From the NCBI GenBank assembly GCA_016215025.1, contig JACRMI010000144.1, positions 1 to 64,000 on the forward strand: a stretch of 64,000 bases of DNA. The letters run 5' to 3'. Source of the DNA: Chloroflexota bacterium (GTDB taxonomy: Bacteria; Chloroflexota; Anaerolineae; UBA4142). Under the pieces are notes generated by a model, which did no database searches, was not told the origin of the DNA, and saw only the letters and a list, made by a program, of their open reading frames with translations. Shown here in pieces: positions 51,357 to 59,830 of the stretch (within the stretch, counting starts at the first letter, position 1; the number at the start of each line of letters is the position of its first letter). Made by a program: the position numbers and the translations under genes.

Positions 51357-52217
51357 ATGATTCTCGTAGTCGGAGCAACAGGCAATTTGGGCGGTGCAGT
51401 CACGCGTGCGCTCTTGACCCAAGGCAAATCGGTTCGGATTCTCGCGCGCACAAAATCGAATTATCAGCCGCTGGTTGACGCTGGAACCCAAGCGGTGTTC
51501 GGTGATCTCAAAGTGCGCGCCTCGCTCGATCCCCTTTGCCAAGGTATTGAGACTATCATTACGACCGCGAATTCTGCGCTACGCGGCGGCGACGACAATC
51601 CAGAGACCGTCGATTGGCAGGGTAATCGCAACTTGATCGATGCTGCCAAGGCAGCGCAAGTAAAACAATTCATTTTCATTTCGGCGAGTTCGGCAGACCC
51701 GCGCAGTCCCGTGCCATTCCTCGCCGCCAAAGGCAAGACCGAAGAGTATTTGCAGGCTAGCCGCATTCCATACACCATCATCGCGCCCAATGCCTTTATG
51801 GAAGTGTGGCCCGCCATGGTCGTCGGTCTCCCGGCGTTACAAGGGAAACCCGTATACGTAGCGGGCACGGGCACCCACAAACACTCGTTCATTTCGGTGG
51901 CGGATGTGATTAGCTTTATCCTGTGTTCGATTGGAAATCCGTCGGCGATCAACAAGCGCTTGGTGATTGGCGGACCTGAGCCGCTTTCGTTCCGCGATGC
52001 GGCAACAGTTTACGAGCGCGTCCTGGGGCATCCAGTGACTGTGAACAGTGTGCCGTTGGGTCAACCCGTCCCAGGTTTGGCGGAGGGTATGCAGCCCTTG
52101 GTCGCCAGTTTTGAAGCATTCGATTCACCGATGGAGATGAAAGAACTAACACAAACCTTTGGCGTTCAATTAACTCCTTTGGAACAAGCGGTGCGCCGCA
52201 TGATAGCAAAACAGTAG
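51357..52217 (+). CDS. NmrA-like NAD(P)-binding protein
   Basis: A 286-residue atypical SDR with the nucleotide-binding VVGATGNLGGAVTRAL at the N-terminus and ISASSADPRSPVPFLAAK. The catalytic Tyr-Lys pair of true SDRs is absent, as in NmrA/HSCARG redox sensors and NAD(P)H:quinone reductase-like proteins. It may sense NADPH or reduce a small carbonyl. GGAGGAGG precedes MILVVGAT. It ends against the converging membrane-sensor gene with a shared hairpin. Confidence 0.82.
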   Translation: MILVVGATGNLGGAVTRALLTQGKSVRILARTKSNYQPLVDAGTQAVFGDLKVRASLDPLCQGIETIITTANSALRGGDDNPETVDWQGNRNLIDAAKAAQVKQFIFISASSADPRSPVPFLAAKGKTEEYLQASRIPYTIIAPNAFMEVWPAMVVGLPALQGKPVYVAGTGTHKHSFISVADVISFILCSIGNPSAINKRLVIGGPEPLSFRDAATVYERVLGHPVTVNSVPLGQPVPGLAEGMQPLVASFEAFDSPMEMKELTQTFGVQLTPLEQAVRRMIAKQ

Positions 52218-52251
52218 GCACAAAAACTAACGCTTGAGACTCATTGAAAAG

Positions 52252-52284
52252 AACCCGCGATCGGTCATTGACCGGTCGCGGGTT
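52252..52284. terminator. Bidirectional hairpin between converging genes
   Basis: Arms AACCCGCGATCGGTCA / TGACCGGTCGCGGGTT with one mismatch, between the NmrA-type gene and the sensor gene. Confidence 0.75.
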
Positions 52285-52287
52285 GCT

Positions 52288-54183
52288 TTATTGGCTCGAC
52301 GCTTTTTGTTCCATCTCCGCCAGCGCTTTGGCAACGCTAGCCAGGGCACGACGACGCGTGCGATTGAACGTCCCTTCGCTGATGAACAGCCGGCTCATAA
52401 TGTCGCGGTTCGGTTCGTCCAAGACATACGAATCATGGAGAATCAGGAACGGGTGCCACTCGCGCGACGGCACATCCTTTTTGTTAGGCGGCGTACTATC
52501 GGGACGCAATTGATTCAACGCCTGCACGAGAATCTCGCCCAGCACTTTGCCGCGTTCGATGAATCCGCCGCTGCGGTCTCTCATGCAATTTTCGACCACA
52601 GATAGTTTCGCCAGCGGATGTTCTCCCAAGTACACCACATCGTGCAGCTTGCGCAGCGCATCTTCGACCTGGGGTCGCAACGATTCGGCGGCGACATCTT
52701 TGGGCGCGGATGGATTCTCGGCTTGCGGCGTCGTCAAGATCGTTTGGACTTGCAATTGCAGCGTCCGTTCCTTGGCGCGAAATTCCTCGACCATCCGATC
52801 AATGCTTGCTGCGTTTTCCTCTTGCAGTCGCACCGCATGAACCACGCTGGAAATTTGATCGGTCAAATCTTCCAACAGTTCCAAATCGTTTTCGCTGTAC
52901 GCTTGCTTGGATTCCTTTGCGCCCAGAACGATTGCGCCAATTTGATTCCCGCCCGCGAACAGCGGAACGATCAACGTCATGCCATACAAGCCTTTTTCGT
53001 CCGAAGGATTCAAACGCTGGCTTTCCGTTGTGGCGAGAATTTCGCGGGCGAAGGTGTATCCAATCGGCTGGGCTTGATGCGTTGCCCGAACAAGCCATTG
53101 CTGATCTTGTGCGAGCACGACAAATCCTCTCTGGATGCGAAAGGTATGACACACCGAATCGAGAATGGCTTGCAATCGCTCACTTAATGTGCCGCCGGTT
53201 CCAGCTTCACGGGCGAGGGCGCGCAAATTGTTGCGCAGCTTTTGAAATTGGCTCTGATACAAAATTCGATCCACGGCGATGCGTGCGCCGTCCAATAGCG
53301 AATTCGCGGCAATGGAGCCAATGAGGACGAGCACGAGCGCGACGAACGAGATTTGTCCGCCAAGATATAAAAGCCAGCCGATCAAAACGTACACGCCCGT
53401 AAACGAGCCGACGACCAACACCGCGTACGGAAAATCACGGTCCATCAAGCGACCTTCAAGCAGGGCGGCATAGTGGGCAACGGCATAACCGACCAACAGG
53501 ATGCTGACTGCAAAGAGAATATCGGCGGGAAACGTTGGAACGTCGAGGCGCAGCCAAGTCCCGAAACCCGAGTACGCAATGCCGATGCCGACGAGCGCAA
53601 CCGCCGCAAAAAAGGTCGAGAGGGTTTGCGCAAGCGGAGCGTCGTGTGCTTGTTGACGCGCGCGCCAAAGATTGGCCAGTGCAATGGCACTGCTCAAAAT
53701 CACGAACGCGAGGAAAACTGGGTAGAGTGGGCTAGCGGTTCGGCTCACAAAGCCGAGTGGCACCGGTTGCGGCGGGATGTCGGTACCTGGGTTGAAAATT
53801 CCGACGGGAGGACTGCTCGGCAAGACGCCGCCGATGACGAGAATGGCGGCGACGGCATACGTTAACGGCACGGCGATAGAATTGATCGCGTTCAAGCGCG
53901 TCGGTCGTTGAAATCGAATAGAGGATAATTGCACGGAGAGGTGCAACATGAACGGCAAGGTTAGCACCGATAGTTGCAATATCCATGCGACCCAGACGTT
54001 GCTTTTCAAATTGTTCCAGAGGGCGTTGGACAAAAAGTAGGCGTCGGACGACCAGAGCATGAACGCGGCGAGGCGCGAGAGGGTGCTGTACGGGCTACGC
54101 GTGATAATGTAGAACCCCAGCCCCAGCGAAGCCGCCAGCGCGACGAGGCTAATGATCGTGGTCAGCGTGGTCAATTCCGACAT
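52288..54183 (-). CDS. Membrane sensor with GAF and C-terminal helix-turn-helix, no kinase
   Basis: A 631-residue protein. About nine membrane helices (10-302) resemble the 7TM input region of some histidine kinases and end in VDRILYQSQFQKLRNN, the usual connector. A GAF domain follows (about 335-480), then a coiled coil (about 485-520), and finally a domain ending HDSYVLDEPNRDIMSRLF and ISEGTFNRTRRRALASVA. The last has the shape of a sigma-region-4 or LuxR-like helix-turn-helix found at the end of Chloroflexota signalling proteins. No phospho-acceptor His or ATPase domain is present. It could be a membrane-tethered DNA-binding regulator. A TATAAT 6 nt before the ATG suggests a leaderless mRNA. 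Confidence 0.7.
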   Translation of the reverse strand: MSELTTLTTIISLVALAASLGLGFYIITRSPYSTLSRLAAFMLWSSDAYFLSNALWNNLKSNVWVAWILQLSVLTLPFMLHLSVQLSSIRFQRPTRLNAINSIAVPLTYAVAAILVIGGVLPSSPPVGIFNPGTDIPPQPVPLGFVSRTASPLYPVFLAFVILSSAIALANLWRARQQAHDAPLAQTLSTFFAAVALVGIGIAYSGFGTWLRLDVPTFPADILFAVSILLVGYAVAHYAALLEGRLMDRDFPYAVLVVGSFTGVYVLIGWLLYLGGQISFVALVLVLIGSIAANSLLDGARIAVDRILYQSQFQKLRNNLRALAREAGTGGTLSERLQAILDSVCHTFRIQRGFVVLAQDQQWLVRATHQAQPIGYTFAREILATTESQRLNPSDEKGLYGMTLIVPLFAGGNQIGAIVLGAKESKQAYSENDLELLEDLTDQISSVVHAVRLQEENAASIDRMVEEFRAKERTLQLQVQTILTTPQAENPSAPKDVAAESLRPQVEDALRKLHDVVYLGEHPLAKLSVVENCMRDRSGGFIERGKVLGEILVQALNQLRPDSTPPNKKDVPSREWHPFLILHDSYVLDEPNRDIMSRLFISEGTFNRTRRRALASVAKALAEMEQKASSQ

Positions 54184-54189
54184 GCACGC

Positions 54190-54195
54190 ATTATA
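54190..54195 (-). promoter_or_regulatory. Extended -10 of the membrane-sensor gene
   Basis: Minus strand TGATATAAT; TATAAT at 54195-54190, 6 nt before the ATG at 54183. No -35 consensus. Another probable leaderless start. Confidence 0.5.
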
Positions 54196-54204
54196 TCACA
54201 TTGT

Positions 54205-54275
54205 TACCCGCGAATCGCGCGAATCTCCACTAGTCTTTTTATTCTTTTTCGCGAAGATTCGTGTGATTCGTGAAC
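54205..54275. repeat. CGCGAAT-family repeat
   Basis: Arms ACCCGCGAATCGCGCGAATC and GAAGATTCGTGTGATTCGTGA around a T-rich loop, between plsY-like and sensor genes. Confidence 0.65.
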
Positions 54276-54276
54276 A

Positions 54277-54936
54277 TCAATCTGCAAATGGATGATGTCT
54301 CGTCCACCACTCGAAACGCACGCGCCGTTCAGTTCCGTTTAGCAAGCGCGCGATGTTTGGACGCAATGCGAAAGTGATGATCGCAAACGTCGCCAAACCA
54401 TAGCCAACGAATGCCCAGGGCAATCCGATGTAGCGCGCGGCGAATGCAAACACAATCGGAACCAATGCTGCCGCGCACAGTGAAGCAATCGATGCATAGC
54501 CGGTCAAAATCAAAATCAGAACGACGAACGGTGGCAGCAGCAATCCAGAGTACGGCAAAAACGCAATCGCCGCGCCGACGTTCGGTCCGGTGCCAGCGCC
54601 GCCGCGAAAATTGAGAAAGATCGACCAGTTGTGCCCAATCACAACAGCGACACCTGCCATCGCTTCGACCCAGGGTAGTGGCGAAACTGTTACGACTTGG
54701 CCGGTGAGCAGCCAACGTGTGAGCCAAATTGCGCACGTGCCTTTGAGAATGTCGAGCGCGCCGGTGAGCAGACCTGCGATTAGACCACCCGCGCGCATCG
54801 CGTTCGTTCCGCCCGTGCGTCCGCTGCCGATTTGCGTTAGCTCTCTTCCCGTGAGCAATTTAACCACGACGTAACCACTCGGCACGCTGCCGATCAAATA
54901 CGCGGCGATGATTGCCAGAAACATGATCGATGTCAT
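54277..54936 (-). CDS. Divergent PlsY-like glycerol-3-phosphate acyltransferase
   Basis: A 219-residue protein with five or six helices and the PlsY layout. Motif 1 reads GSGRTGGTNAMR instead of the usual GSGNPGATN, and the second GHNWSIFLNFRGGAGTGPN instead of GHxFPxFLxFKGGKG. PlsY transfers acyl from acyl-phosphate to glycerol-3-phosphate in the membrane. The changed phosphate-loop residues suggest another acceptor or donor. Start MTSIMFLA overlaps the end of the CdsA-like gene (ATGA) with GGAGGTG before it. Last gene of a lipid cluster. Confidence 0.75.
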   Translation of the reverse strand: MTSIMFLAIIAAYLIGSVPSGYVVVKLLTGRELTQIGSGRTGGTNAMRAGGLIAGLLTGALDILKGTCAIWLTRWLLTGQVVTVSPLPWVEAMAGVAVVIGHNWSIFLNFRGGAGTGPNVGAAIAFLPYSGLLLPPFVVLILILTGYASIASLCAAALVPIVFAFAARYIGLPWAFVGYGLATFAIITFALRPNIARLLNGTERRVRFEWWTRHHPFAD

Positions 54937-55856
54937 TTCCGCACCTCCAACACGATATAGGAAAAATAATAAACGAGCGGGATCGCGACCACCATGCTGT
55001 TTGCTCGATCCAGCAAACCGCCGTGCCCCGGAATGAGATTGCCCCAGTCCTTCACGCCCGCGGCGCGCTTGACGAGCGAACTGATGAGATCGCCCCACGC
55101 CGCGCCCATGCCGATCAAAACCATCAGCGCGATTTTTTCGATCAGCGTGAATTCCGTCGGCAGCGCAAAACTGAACAGCGCAACGCCTACACCTGCGCCG
55201 ATCAAATCGCCAATCAGTCCTTCCCACGCTTTACGCGGATTCACTGCGGGCGAAATGATGTGCCGACCGATGAGCTTGCCGACGACGAATTGCATCGCAT
55301 CGCTCAACGCGACGCTGACGGCGGTAAGAATCAACAAACCATCGCCGGCCAATTGCTGAAGCAGAATCAAATGCCCCGTCGTCCAAATCAGATAAAGGTA
55401 TCCGCGCCCCGCAAACGATAATTGCTGATAGAGATTGTTGACGCGCTGTGACAGAATCGGGATGAGCGTCAAGAGCAGAATTGCACCGGCGGGCAGCGCA
55501 AAGTAGAGCGATGGCACGAATGCGGCGACGAGTAACGTGATCGGAATGAGCGCGTACATGTACAGCGCGTACGGTCGCTCGACGCCGACCACGCGAATGT
55601 ATTCTGACGAGACGCGGAAGAAAAAGAACAAGAGAATGATTGCGCCGATGATGCCGCTCGCGAAAACGGCAATGAGGAACAAGGGCGTGATGATGATCCA
55701 ACCGACAAGTCGTTTGCCCAGTTCGCCGGTCAGCTCGGCTTTAAGATCCTTGCGCGCGAAAAACAAAACGATGCCGAGTCCGAACACAAACAATACGCCG
55801 ACGATTTGGAATGTTGGGAAAAACAGTGGATCATACATGGGATTTTGTGTAATCAT
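54933..55856 (-). CDS. CdsA-like phosphatidate cytidylyltransferase
   Basis: A 307-residue protein with about eight helices and the CDP-diglyceride synthase signature near the C-terminus: SPAVNPRKAWEGLIGD, then GDLISSLVKRAAGVKDWGN and PGHGGLLDR with metal-binding Asp. It makes CDP-diacylglycerol or a related CDP-lipid. The long N-terminal membrane part is like YnbB of E. coli. Its start lies within the end of the CDP-alcohol transferase gene (26-bp overlap). Confidence 0.85.
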   Translation of the reverse strand: MITQNPMYDPLFFPTFQIVGVLFVFGLGIVLFFARKDLKAELTGELGKRLVGWIIITPLFLIAVFASGIIGAIILLFFFFRVSSEYIRVVGVERPYALYMYALIPITLLVAAFVPSLYFALPAGAILLLTLIPILSQRVNNLYQQLSFAGRGYLYLIWTTGHLILLQQLAGDGLLILTAVSVALSDAMQFVVGKLIGRHIISPAVNPRKAWEGLIGDLIGAGVGVALFSFALPTEFTLIEKIALMVLIGMGAAWGDLISSLVKRAAGVKDWGNLIPGHGGLLDRANSMVVAIPLVYYFSYIVLEVRK

Positions 55857-56439
55857 TTATCATCTTCAGTCGTTGAATGATGGTGATGAGCGAAGCAAGA
55901 ATTGCGAGCTGCAAATACCAATTGTAATTTACCAGTGGTTGTCCGGCGGCAATCCAAAGCGTAAAGATCGCCAGCGAAATCATGCGGTCGCCTTTGCCGA
56001 ACACACCCGCGTAAATGCGCGCGCCGCCAATCGCTTTGCCCAAGATGCCTAGGTACGAAACGCAGAGAATGAGTACAATCGATAACGCCGCCAATTGCGT
56101 ATCGGCATAACCACCAAAACACAAGCCGAGAAAAATCGTGGCATCAGCAACGCGGTCGCCGAATTCGTTTTTCACTTCGCCCCATGCGTTCGCAAGATTT
56201 TGCGCCCGTGCGACTTGGCCATCCATCAGGTTGAATATCAATCGCAGAATGAGACACGGTGGCACGAGCCACAGCCAAGCGTGATTTGCATCAGCGGCGC
56301 TGAAGGCGAATGCCGCAATGAACGATAATGCCAGCGCGCCGAACGTTAGAACGTCGGGATGAATATGCTGGCTTGCGCAAATCGCTACGACGCCATCAAG
56401 CCCATGCTGCCATTTCGATTTGGTCGCATAGATGCCCAT
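55831..56439 (-). CDS. CDP-alcohol phosphatidyltransferase, YnbA-like
   Basis: A 202-residue membrane enzyme. The CAP motif is present as MDGQVARAQNLANAWGEV followed by KNEFGDRVAD: DGxxAR, then Gly after eight residues, and the last two Asp as DxxxD. Compared with the usual spacing there are four extra residues between the Gly and the third Asp. This GxVxNExGDxxxD form is characteristic of YnbA-type proteins. It should condense a CDP-lipid with an alcohol; which alcohol is unknown. It starts 8 bp after the methyltransferase gene. Confidence 0.82.
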   Translation of the reverse strand: MGIYATKSKWQHGLDGVVAICASQHIHPDVLTFGALALSFIAAFAFSAADANHAWLWLVPPCLILRLIFNLMDGQVARAQNLANAWGEVKNEFGDRVADATIFLGLCFGGYADTQLAALSIVLILCVSYLGILGKAIGGARIYAGVFGKGDRMISLAIFTLWIAAGQPLVNYNWYLQLAILASLITIIQRLKMINDYTKSHV

Positions 56440-56447
56440 GCTTCACC

Positions 56448-57266
56448 TCACCGCGCAATACTGATCGTGTACAAACCATGCGGCGCAACCATCGAACGCA
56501 CCGATGCAAAGCCAGCGAGCACTGCCCAGCGTTCGGTCTCTCCGACGGGACGGTTCCGCATGATCCAAGGTTTGCCCTCGCGATTATTCAACGCTTTGGC
56601 GATCAATTTCAATTGCGGATGATTGACCTGCGTCGTGAAAATAAACATGCCGCCGGGCGCAAGCGCCTTGCGATTGATTCGCATCTGCCGTTGAATGATC
56701 GAATCGTGGTTGATGAGTTCGTAAAAGCCGGAGGCGATAATGATCGTCGGCTGCGGTCGAATCGCCAGGACGCTTGCTTCGTCGAGCGCGTTGCCGATTT
56801 CGTAGCGGACGTTATCGAGCTGATGCGATTGGGCGAGCGTCCGTCCTCGTCGCAAACCGTTTTCGTCCAGATCGCGGCAGATGGCGACGACATTCGGATT
56901 GCGCAATTCGGCGAGCGTTTCGACGAGATAGGTCGCGGGCCCGGCCGCCACATCCAAAATGACCGGTTGTCGACCATCGCGCAGTTGGGTTTGAATCGTT
57001 TTGCGCAATTCGCGCTTTAAGATTTCCTTGCGCCCGCGTAAACCCTTGCAGCCGATTTGATCGAGATAATAGCGATCGGCGAGCCAACCGATACCATATC
57101 GACCGCTGGCTCGGTTGTTGTAGATTCGGTCCATCATTTCGCCAGAATCAAAGCCCCGCGTCAAGCCCAGCCGAATGCTGTCGCTGGTTCGCCCAATCGT
57201 GCGCATCGCCAGCCCCGCCATTTTGTAATACCAATCGAATACGACCAAATTCGCTGTGTGTTCCAT
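56448..57266 (-). CDS. Class I methyltransferase-like protein, YnbC C-terminal-domain type
   Basis: A 272-residue protein. MDRIYNNRASGRYGIGWLAD and DQIGCKGLRGRKEILKREL form the N-terminal helical part found in the methyltransferase half of E. coli YnbC. The SAM motif is VILDVAAGPATYLVETL, then CRDLDENGL and NVRYEIGNALDE. In enterobacteria this domain is fused to an alpha/beta-hydrolase; here the hydrolase is a separate gene directly upstream. The substrate is probably the head group or lipid made by the neighbouring genes. Confidence 0.78.
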   Translation of the reverse strand: MEHTANLVVFDWYYKMAGLAMRTIGRTSDSIRLGLTRGFDSGEMMDRIYNNRASGRYGIGWLADRYYLDQIGCKGLRGRKEILKRELRKTIQTQLRDGRQPVILDVAAGPATYLVETLAELRNPNVVAICRDLDENGLRRGRTLAQSHQLDNVRYEIGNALDEASVLAIRPQPTIIIASGFYELINHDSIIQRQMRINRKALAPGGMFIFTTQVNHPQLKLIAKALNNREGKPWIMRNRPVGETERWAVLAGFASVRSMVAPHGLYTISIAR

Positions 57267-57391
57267 GATTTTGCTCCTTTGGATAAATCGGACAATTTAG
57301 AAAACTGTCCTACGCGTATTCAAGCGTAATTCGACTGCCAATTCCAGAGAAGCAACTGCCAAAAACCGCCAATTTGAGTAGGTGGAAGATA

Positions 57392-57434
57392 GACCAAGCC
57401 CGCATCCAAATTACCTGGTGCGGGCTTGGTTTGT
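57392..57434 (-). terminator. Hairpin after the alpha/beta-hydrolase gene
   Basis: Stem ACCAAGCCCGCA/TGCGGGCTTGGT with a 15-nt loop; weakly U-rich on the minus strand. The rest of the gap 57267-57480 shows nothing recognisable. Confidence 0.55.
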
Positions 57435-57480
57435 AGCGATACATGCTTGCTTTAGCTTGGACGATTCCGATATCGAGAGG

Positions 57481-58476
57481 TCAGCGGTTCGTAATCAGAT
57501 CGATCAGCTTGGGATAGACTATATCAATGCGCTGATCGGGGCGTGCGGGATCGATCAAATCGTGACCGAGCTTGAGACTTGCGTCGAACGTAAAAGTCCG
57601 AAGGTCGCGGGCGCCCTGATTGCGCCAATCGTTTACCACCCCATTGGTGGCCGCATTGTCGACCGACTTGTCATTGTCGTTCGTAATCACCAAGATTGAA
57701 TGAGCCAATGGCGCAGTCTGCCGGGCATGTGCTTTGGCGGCGAAACTGAACCGCAGAATTTGCGCTAACGCATGGGTCGAATAGCGGGGGTACGCATTGG
57801 GCGGACCCGCCGCCTCTTTCAAATCGGGGTCCCACCATTGAAACGAATTGGGCAACCACAAGTAGAGGTTCGCCGCCGGCACCGTTAATGGCGCGGGTAC
57901 CTGAGCAAAACCGAATCCCGGAGAAATTGGCACGGCCAAATCAAGATCGCTCCGATGCTCTGCCGCCCAAGCGGTGACCAACCCACCGGCTGAAATCCCG
58001 ACCATAGTTACGTGATCGCCGAGACCGTGAGCGAGATCGACTCCTTGATCCGAGTAAACGGCCATTTCTTCGGCGGTAAGGTGCGCTTGAGCGGCATTCA
58101 ATCGGTCCGCTAGACCGTGGTGGGGCAAAGGCGGAATCAACACATTGTAGCCGAGGTCGTAAAACTTGGTCGCCAACACCTGAAACATTTGCGGACAAAA
58201 AGTATAGCCGTGGACGAATATAATCGCGCGCGCCACCTTTTTGCCATGCGTCATGAACTGAAGTCGACACAACGGATTGAACGTCGCCGTCTGTTCCGCT
58301 TGAATAGCTTGGATGCGTTGTACCGCTTGGTCGTAAGAATCGACTGGATGCCGTTGGGAAGTTACGGTTTGAGTATTTGGAGGAACGAAGGCGACGAGAG
58401 CCATCACCATCAATAGCCCGACCACAGCCAAAACGATCCATCGGCGCTTGCCGCCGAGTCGAGTAAGCTTTGGCAT
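57481..58476 (-). CDS. Alpha/beta-hydrolase with N-terminal membrane anchor
   Basis: A 331-residue protein with an anchor at about 12-32 and an alpha/beta-hydrolase domain. Nucleophile Ser162 in VGISAGG, Asp in TNDNDKSVD and His in KLGHDLID. The oxyanion region is FVHGYTFCPQMF. It resembles lysophospholipase/carboxylesterase-type hydrolases and is placed on the outer face of the membrane. It heads the lipid cluster on this strand, though a hairpin separates it from the methyltransferase gene. AAGGAAG suits the start MPKLTRLG at 58476. Confidence 0.78.
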   Translation of the reverse strand: MPKLTRLGGKRRWIVLAVVGLLMVMALVAFVPPNTQTVTSQRHPVDSYDQAVQRIQAIQAEQTATFNPLCRLQFMTHGKKVARAIIFVHGYTFCPQMFQVLATKFYDLGYNVLIPPLPHHGLADRLNAAQAHLTAEEMAVYSDQGVDLAHGLGDHVTMVGISAGGLVTAWAAEHRSDLDLAVPISPGFGFAQVPAPLTVPAANLYLWLPNSFQWWDPDLKEAAGPPNAYPRYSTHALAQILRFSFAAKAHARQTAPLAHSILVITNDNDKSVDNAATNGVVNDWRNQGARDLRTFTFDASLKLGHDLIDPARPDQRIDIVYPKLIDLITNR

Positions 58477-58756
58477 AAGCATCTTCCTTTCCTAAAATCC
58501 TGTCTCGACTATGCCACAACTCAGCGCGCATATCCAGTTCGAAAAGTGCTCATTAACTGCTCAAGATAGAAAGAGAAATAACAAGTCGCGCGGTTCTCCT
58601 TTGCCCGGCGAGGTGCCATTGATTTGCCAAGGGTGTCGAAGCGACAACAGCGCGACGTCTGCGTATTGAGGGGGCGCAAAATAAAATAAACGCGCATTGA
58701 CGAAAAAGCCCATTGCGATTAAATTGTTTCCGGGATTTTTTTTACGCGGAGGAATC

Positions 58757-59641
58757 ATGGAACGCATTGGTTTTATCGGACTGGGTGCGATGGGCAAGCC
58801 GATGACGCAAAACTTGATGAAAGCAGGATTTGCGTGCAACGTGTTCACGCGCACACGCTCCAAAATCGAAGATGTGTTGGCGGCGGGCGCGGTGTGGTGC
58901 AACTCGCCCAAAGAAGTCGCACAGAAAAGTGATGTGGTTATCACCAACTTGCCGGATACGCCTGACGTTGAGCATGCGGTCGCGGGCAAAGACGGCATTT
59001 TGGAAGGCGCGCGCGCGGGCACGTTGATTATCGACATGAGCACGATTTCGCCCGTCGCTTCGAAAAACCTGGCGATTCAAGCCGAAGCGCGTGGCTGTGA
59101 TTTTCTCGATGCGCCGGTAAGCGGCGGCGATATTGGCGCGCAAAAGGCCACGCTCACGATCATGGTCGGCGGCAAGCCAGCCGCGTTTGATCGCGCGCTG
59201 CCGATCTTTCGCGCGCTGGGCAAGACGATCACGCTGATGGGCGATTCGGGCGCGGGGCAAATTACCAAAGCGGCGAACCAAATTCTCACGGCGATCAACA
59301 TCGAAGCGGTGGCGGAGGCATTGGTGTTTGCGTCCAAAGCCGGCGTCGATCCAGCGAAGGTGCGCGAGGCGTTGATGGGCGGCGCGGCGTACAGTCGCAG
59401 TCTGGAATTTCACGGTCAGCGCATGATCGATCACAATTTCAAACCAGGTTTTCGAATGCGTTTGCATCGCAAAGATTTGGACATTATCATGGAAACGGGC
59501 AAAGCGTATGGCGTCTCGTTGCCCGTGACGGCGCAAGTGCGCGAACTAATGTCGGCGACGCTCAACGCAGGGCAGGGTGACATGGACAATTCCAGTTTTG
59601 CGCTGCTGCTCGAAAAACTTTCCAATACACAGATCAAATAG
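58757..59641 (+). CDS. 3-hydroxyisobutyrate/tartronate-semialdehyde-type dehydrogenase
   Basis: A 294-residue beta-hydroxyacid dehydrogenase. It has the NAD(P) loop GFIGLGAMGKPMTQNL, the substrate motif DAPVSGGDIGAQKATL, the catalytic Lys in GAGQITKAANQI and the late KDLDIIM segment. The family oxidises 3-hydroxyisobutyrate or reduces 2-hydroxy-3-oxopropionate (GlxR/GarR); the sequence does not decide. The first would fit valine breakdown through the branched-chain dehydrogenase of this window. Start MERIGFIG follows GGAGG. Confidence 0.85.
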   Translation: MERIGFIGLGAMGKPMTQNLMKAGFACNVFTRTRSKIEDVLAAGAVWCNSPKEVAQKSDVVITNLPDTPDVEHAVAGKDGILEGARAGTLIIDMSTISPVASKNLAIQAEARGCDFLDAPVSGGDIGAQKATLTIMVGGKPAAFDRALPIFRALGKTITLMGDSGAGQITKAANQILTAINIEAVAEALVFASKAGVDPAKVREALMGGAAYSRSLEFHGQRMIDHNFKPGFRMRLHRKDLDIIMETGKAYGVSLPVTAQVRELMSATLNAGQGDMDNSSFALLLEKLSNTQIK

Positions 59642-59815
59642 TTCGCCTGCGAATCCACGCGAATCTCCGCGAATCTTGTCACTCTGAATTGCGAGATGCT
59701 TCGTCGCATCGCCATCAAAGATGGCGCGCTATCTTTGATGGCGCAACCGCTCCTCAGCATGACAGGATTGAGCGTATATTATTTGCGAAAATTAGCGAAG
59801 ATTCGCGGGCAATAA
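59642..59815. repeat. CGCGAAT repeat interrupted by a GTCACTCTGA-type palindrome
   Basis: Outer arms CTGCGAATCCACGCGAATC (59648) and TAGCGAAGATTCGCGGGCA (59793). Inside, at 59678-59764, is another palindrome, TGTCACTCTGAATTGCGAGA / CGCTCCTCAGCATGACAGG, with an inner repeat CATCAAAGATGGCGC / GCGCTATCTTTGATGGC. The same nested order as at 40913. Confidence 0.7.
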
Positions 59816-59830
59816 TTTAACGGAGGACTC

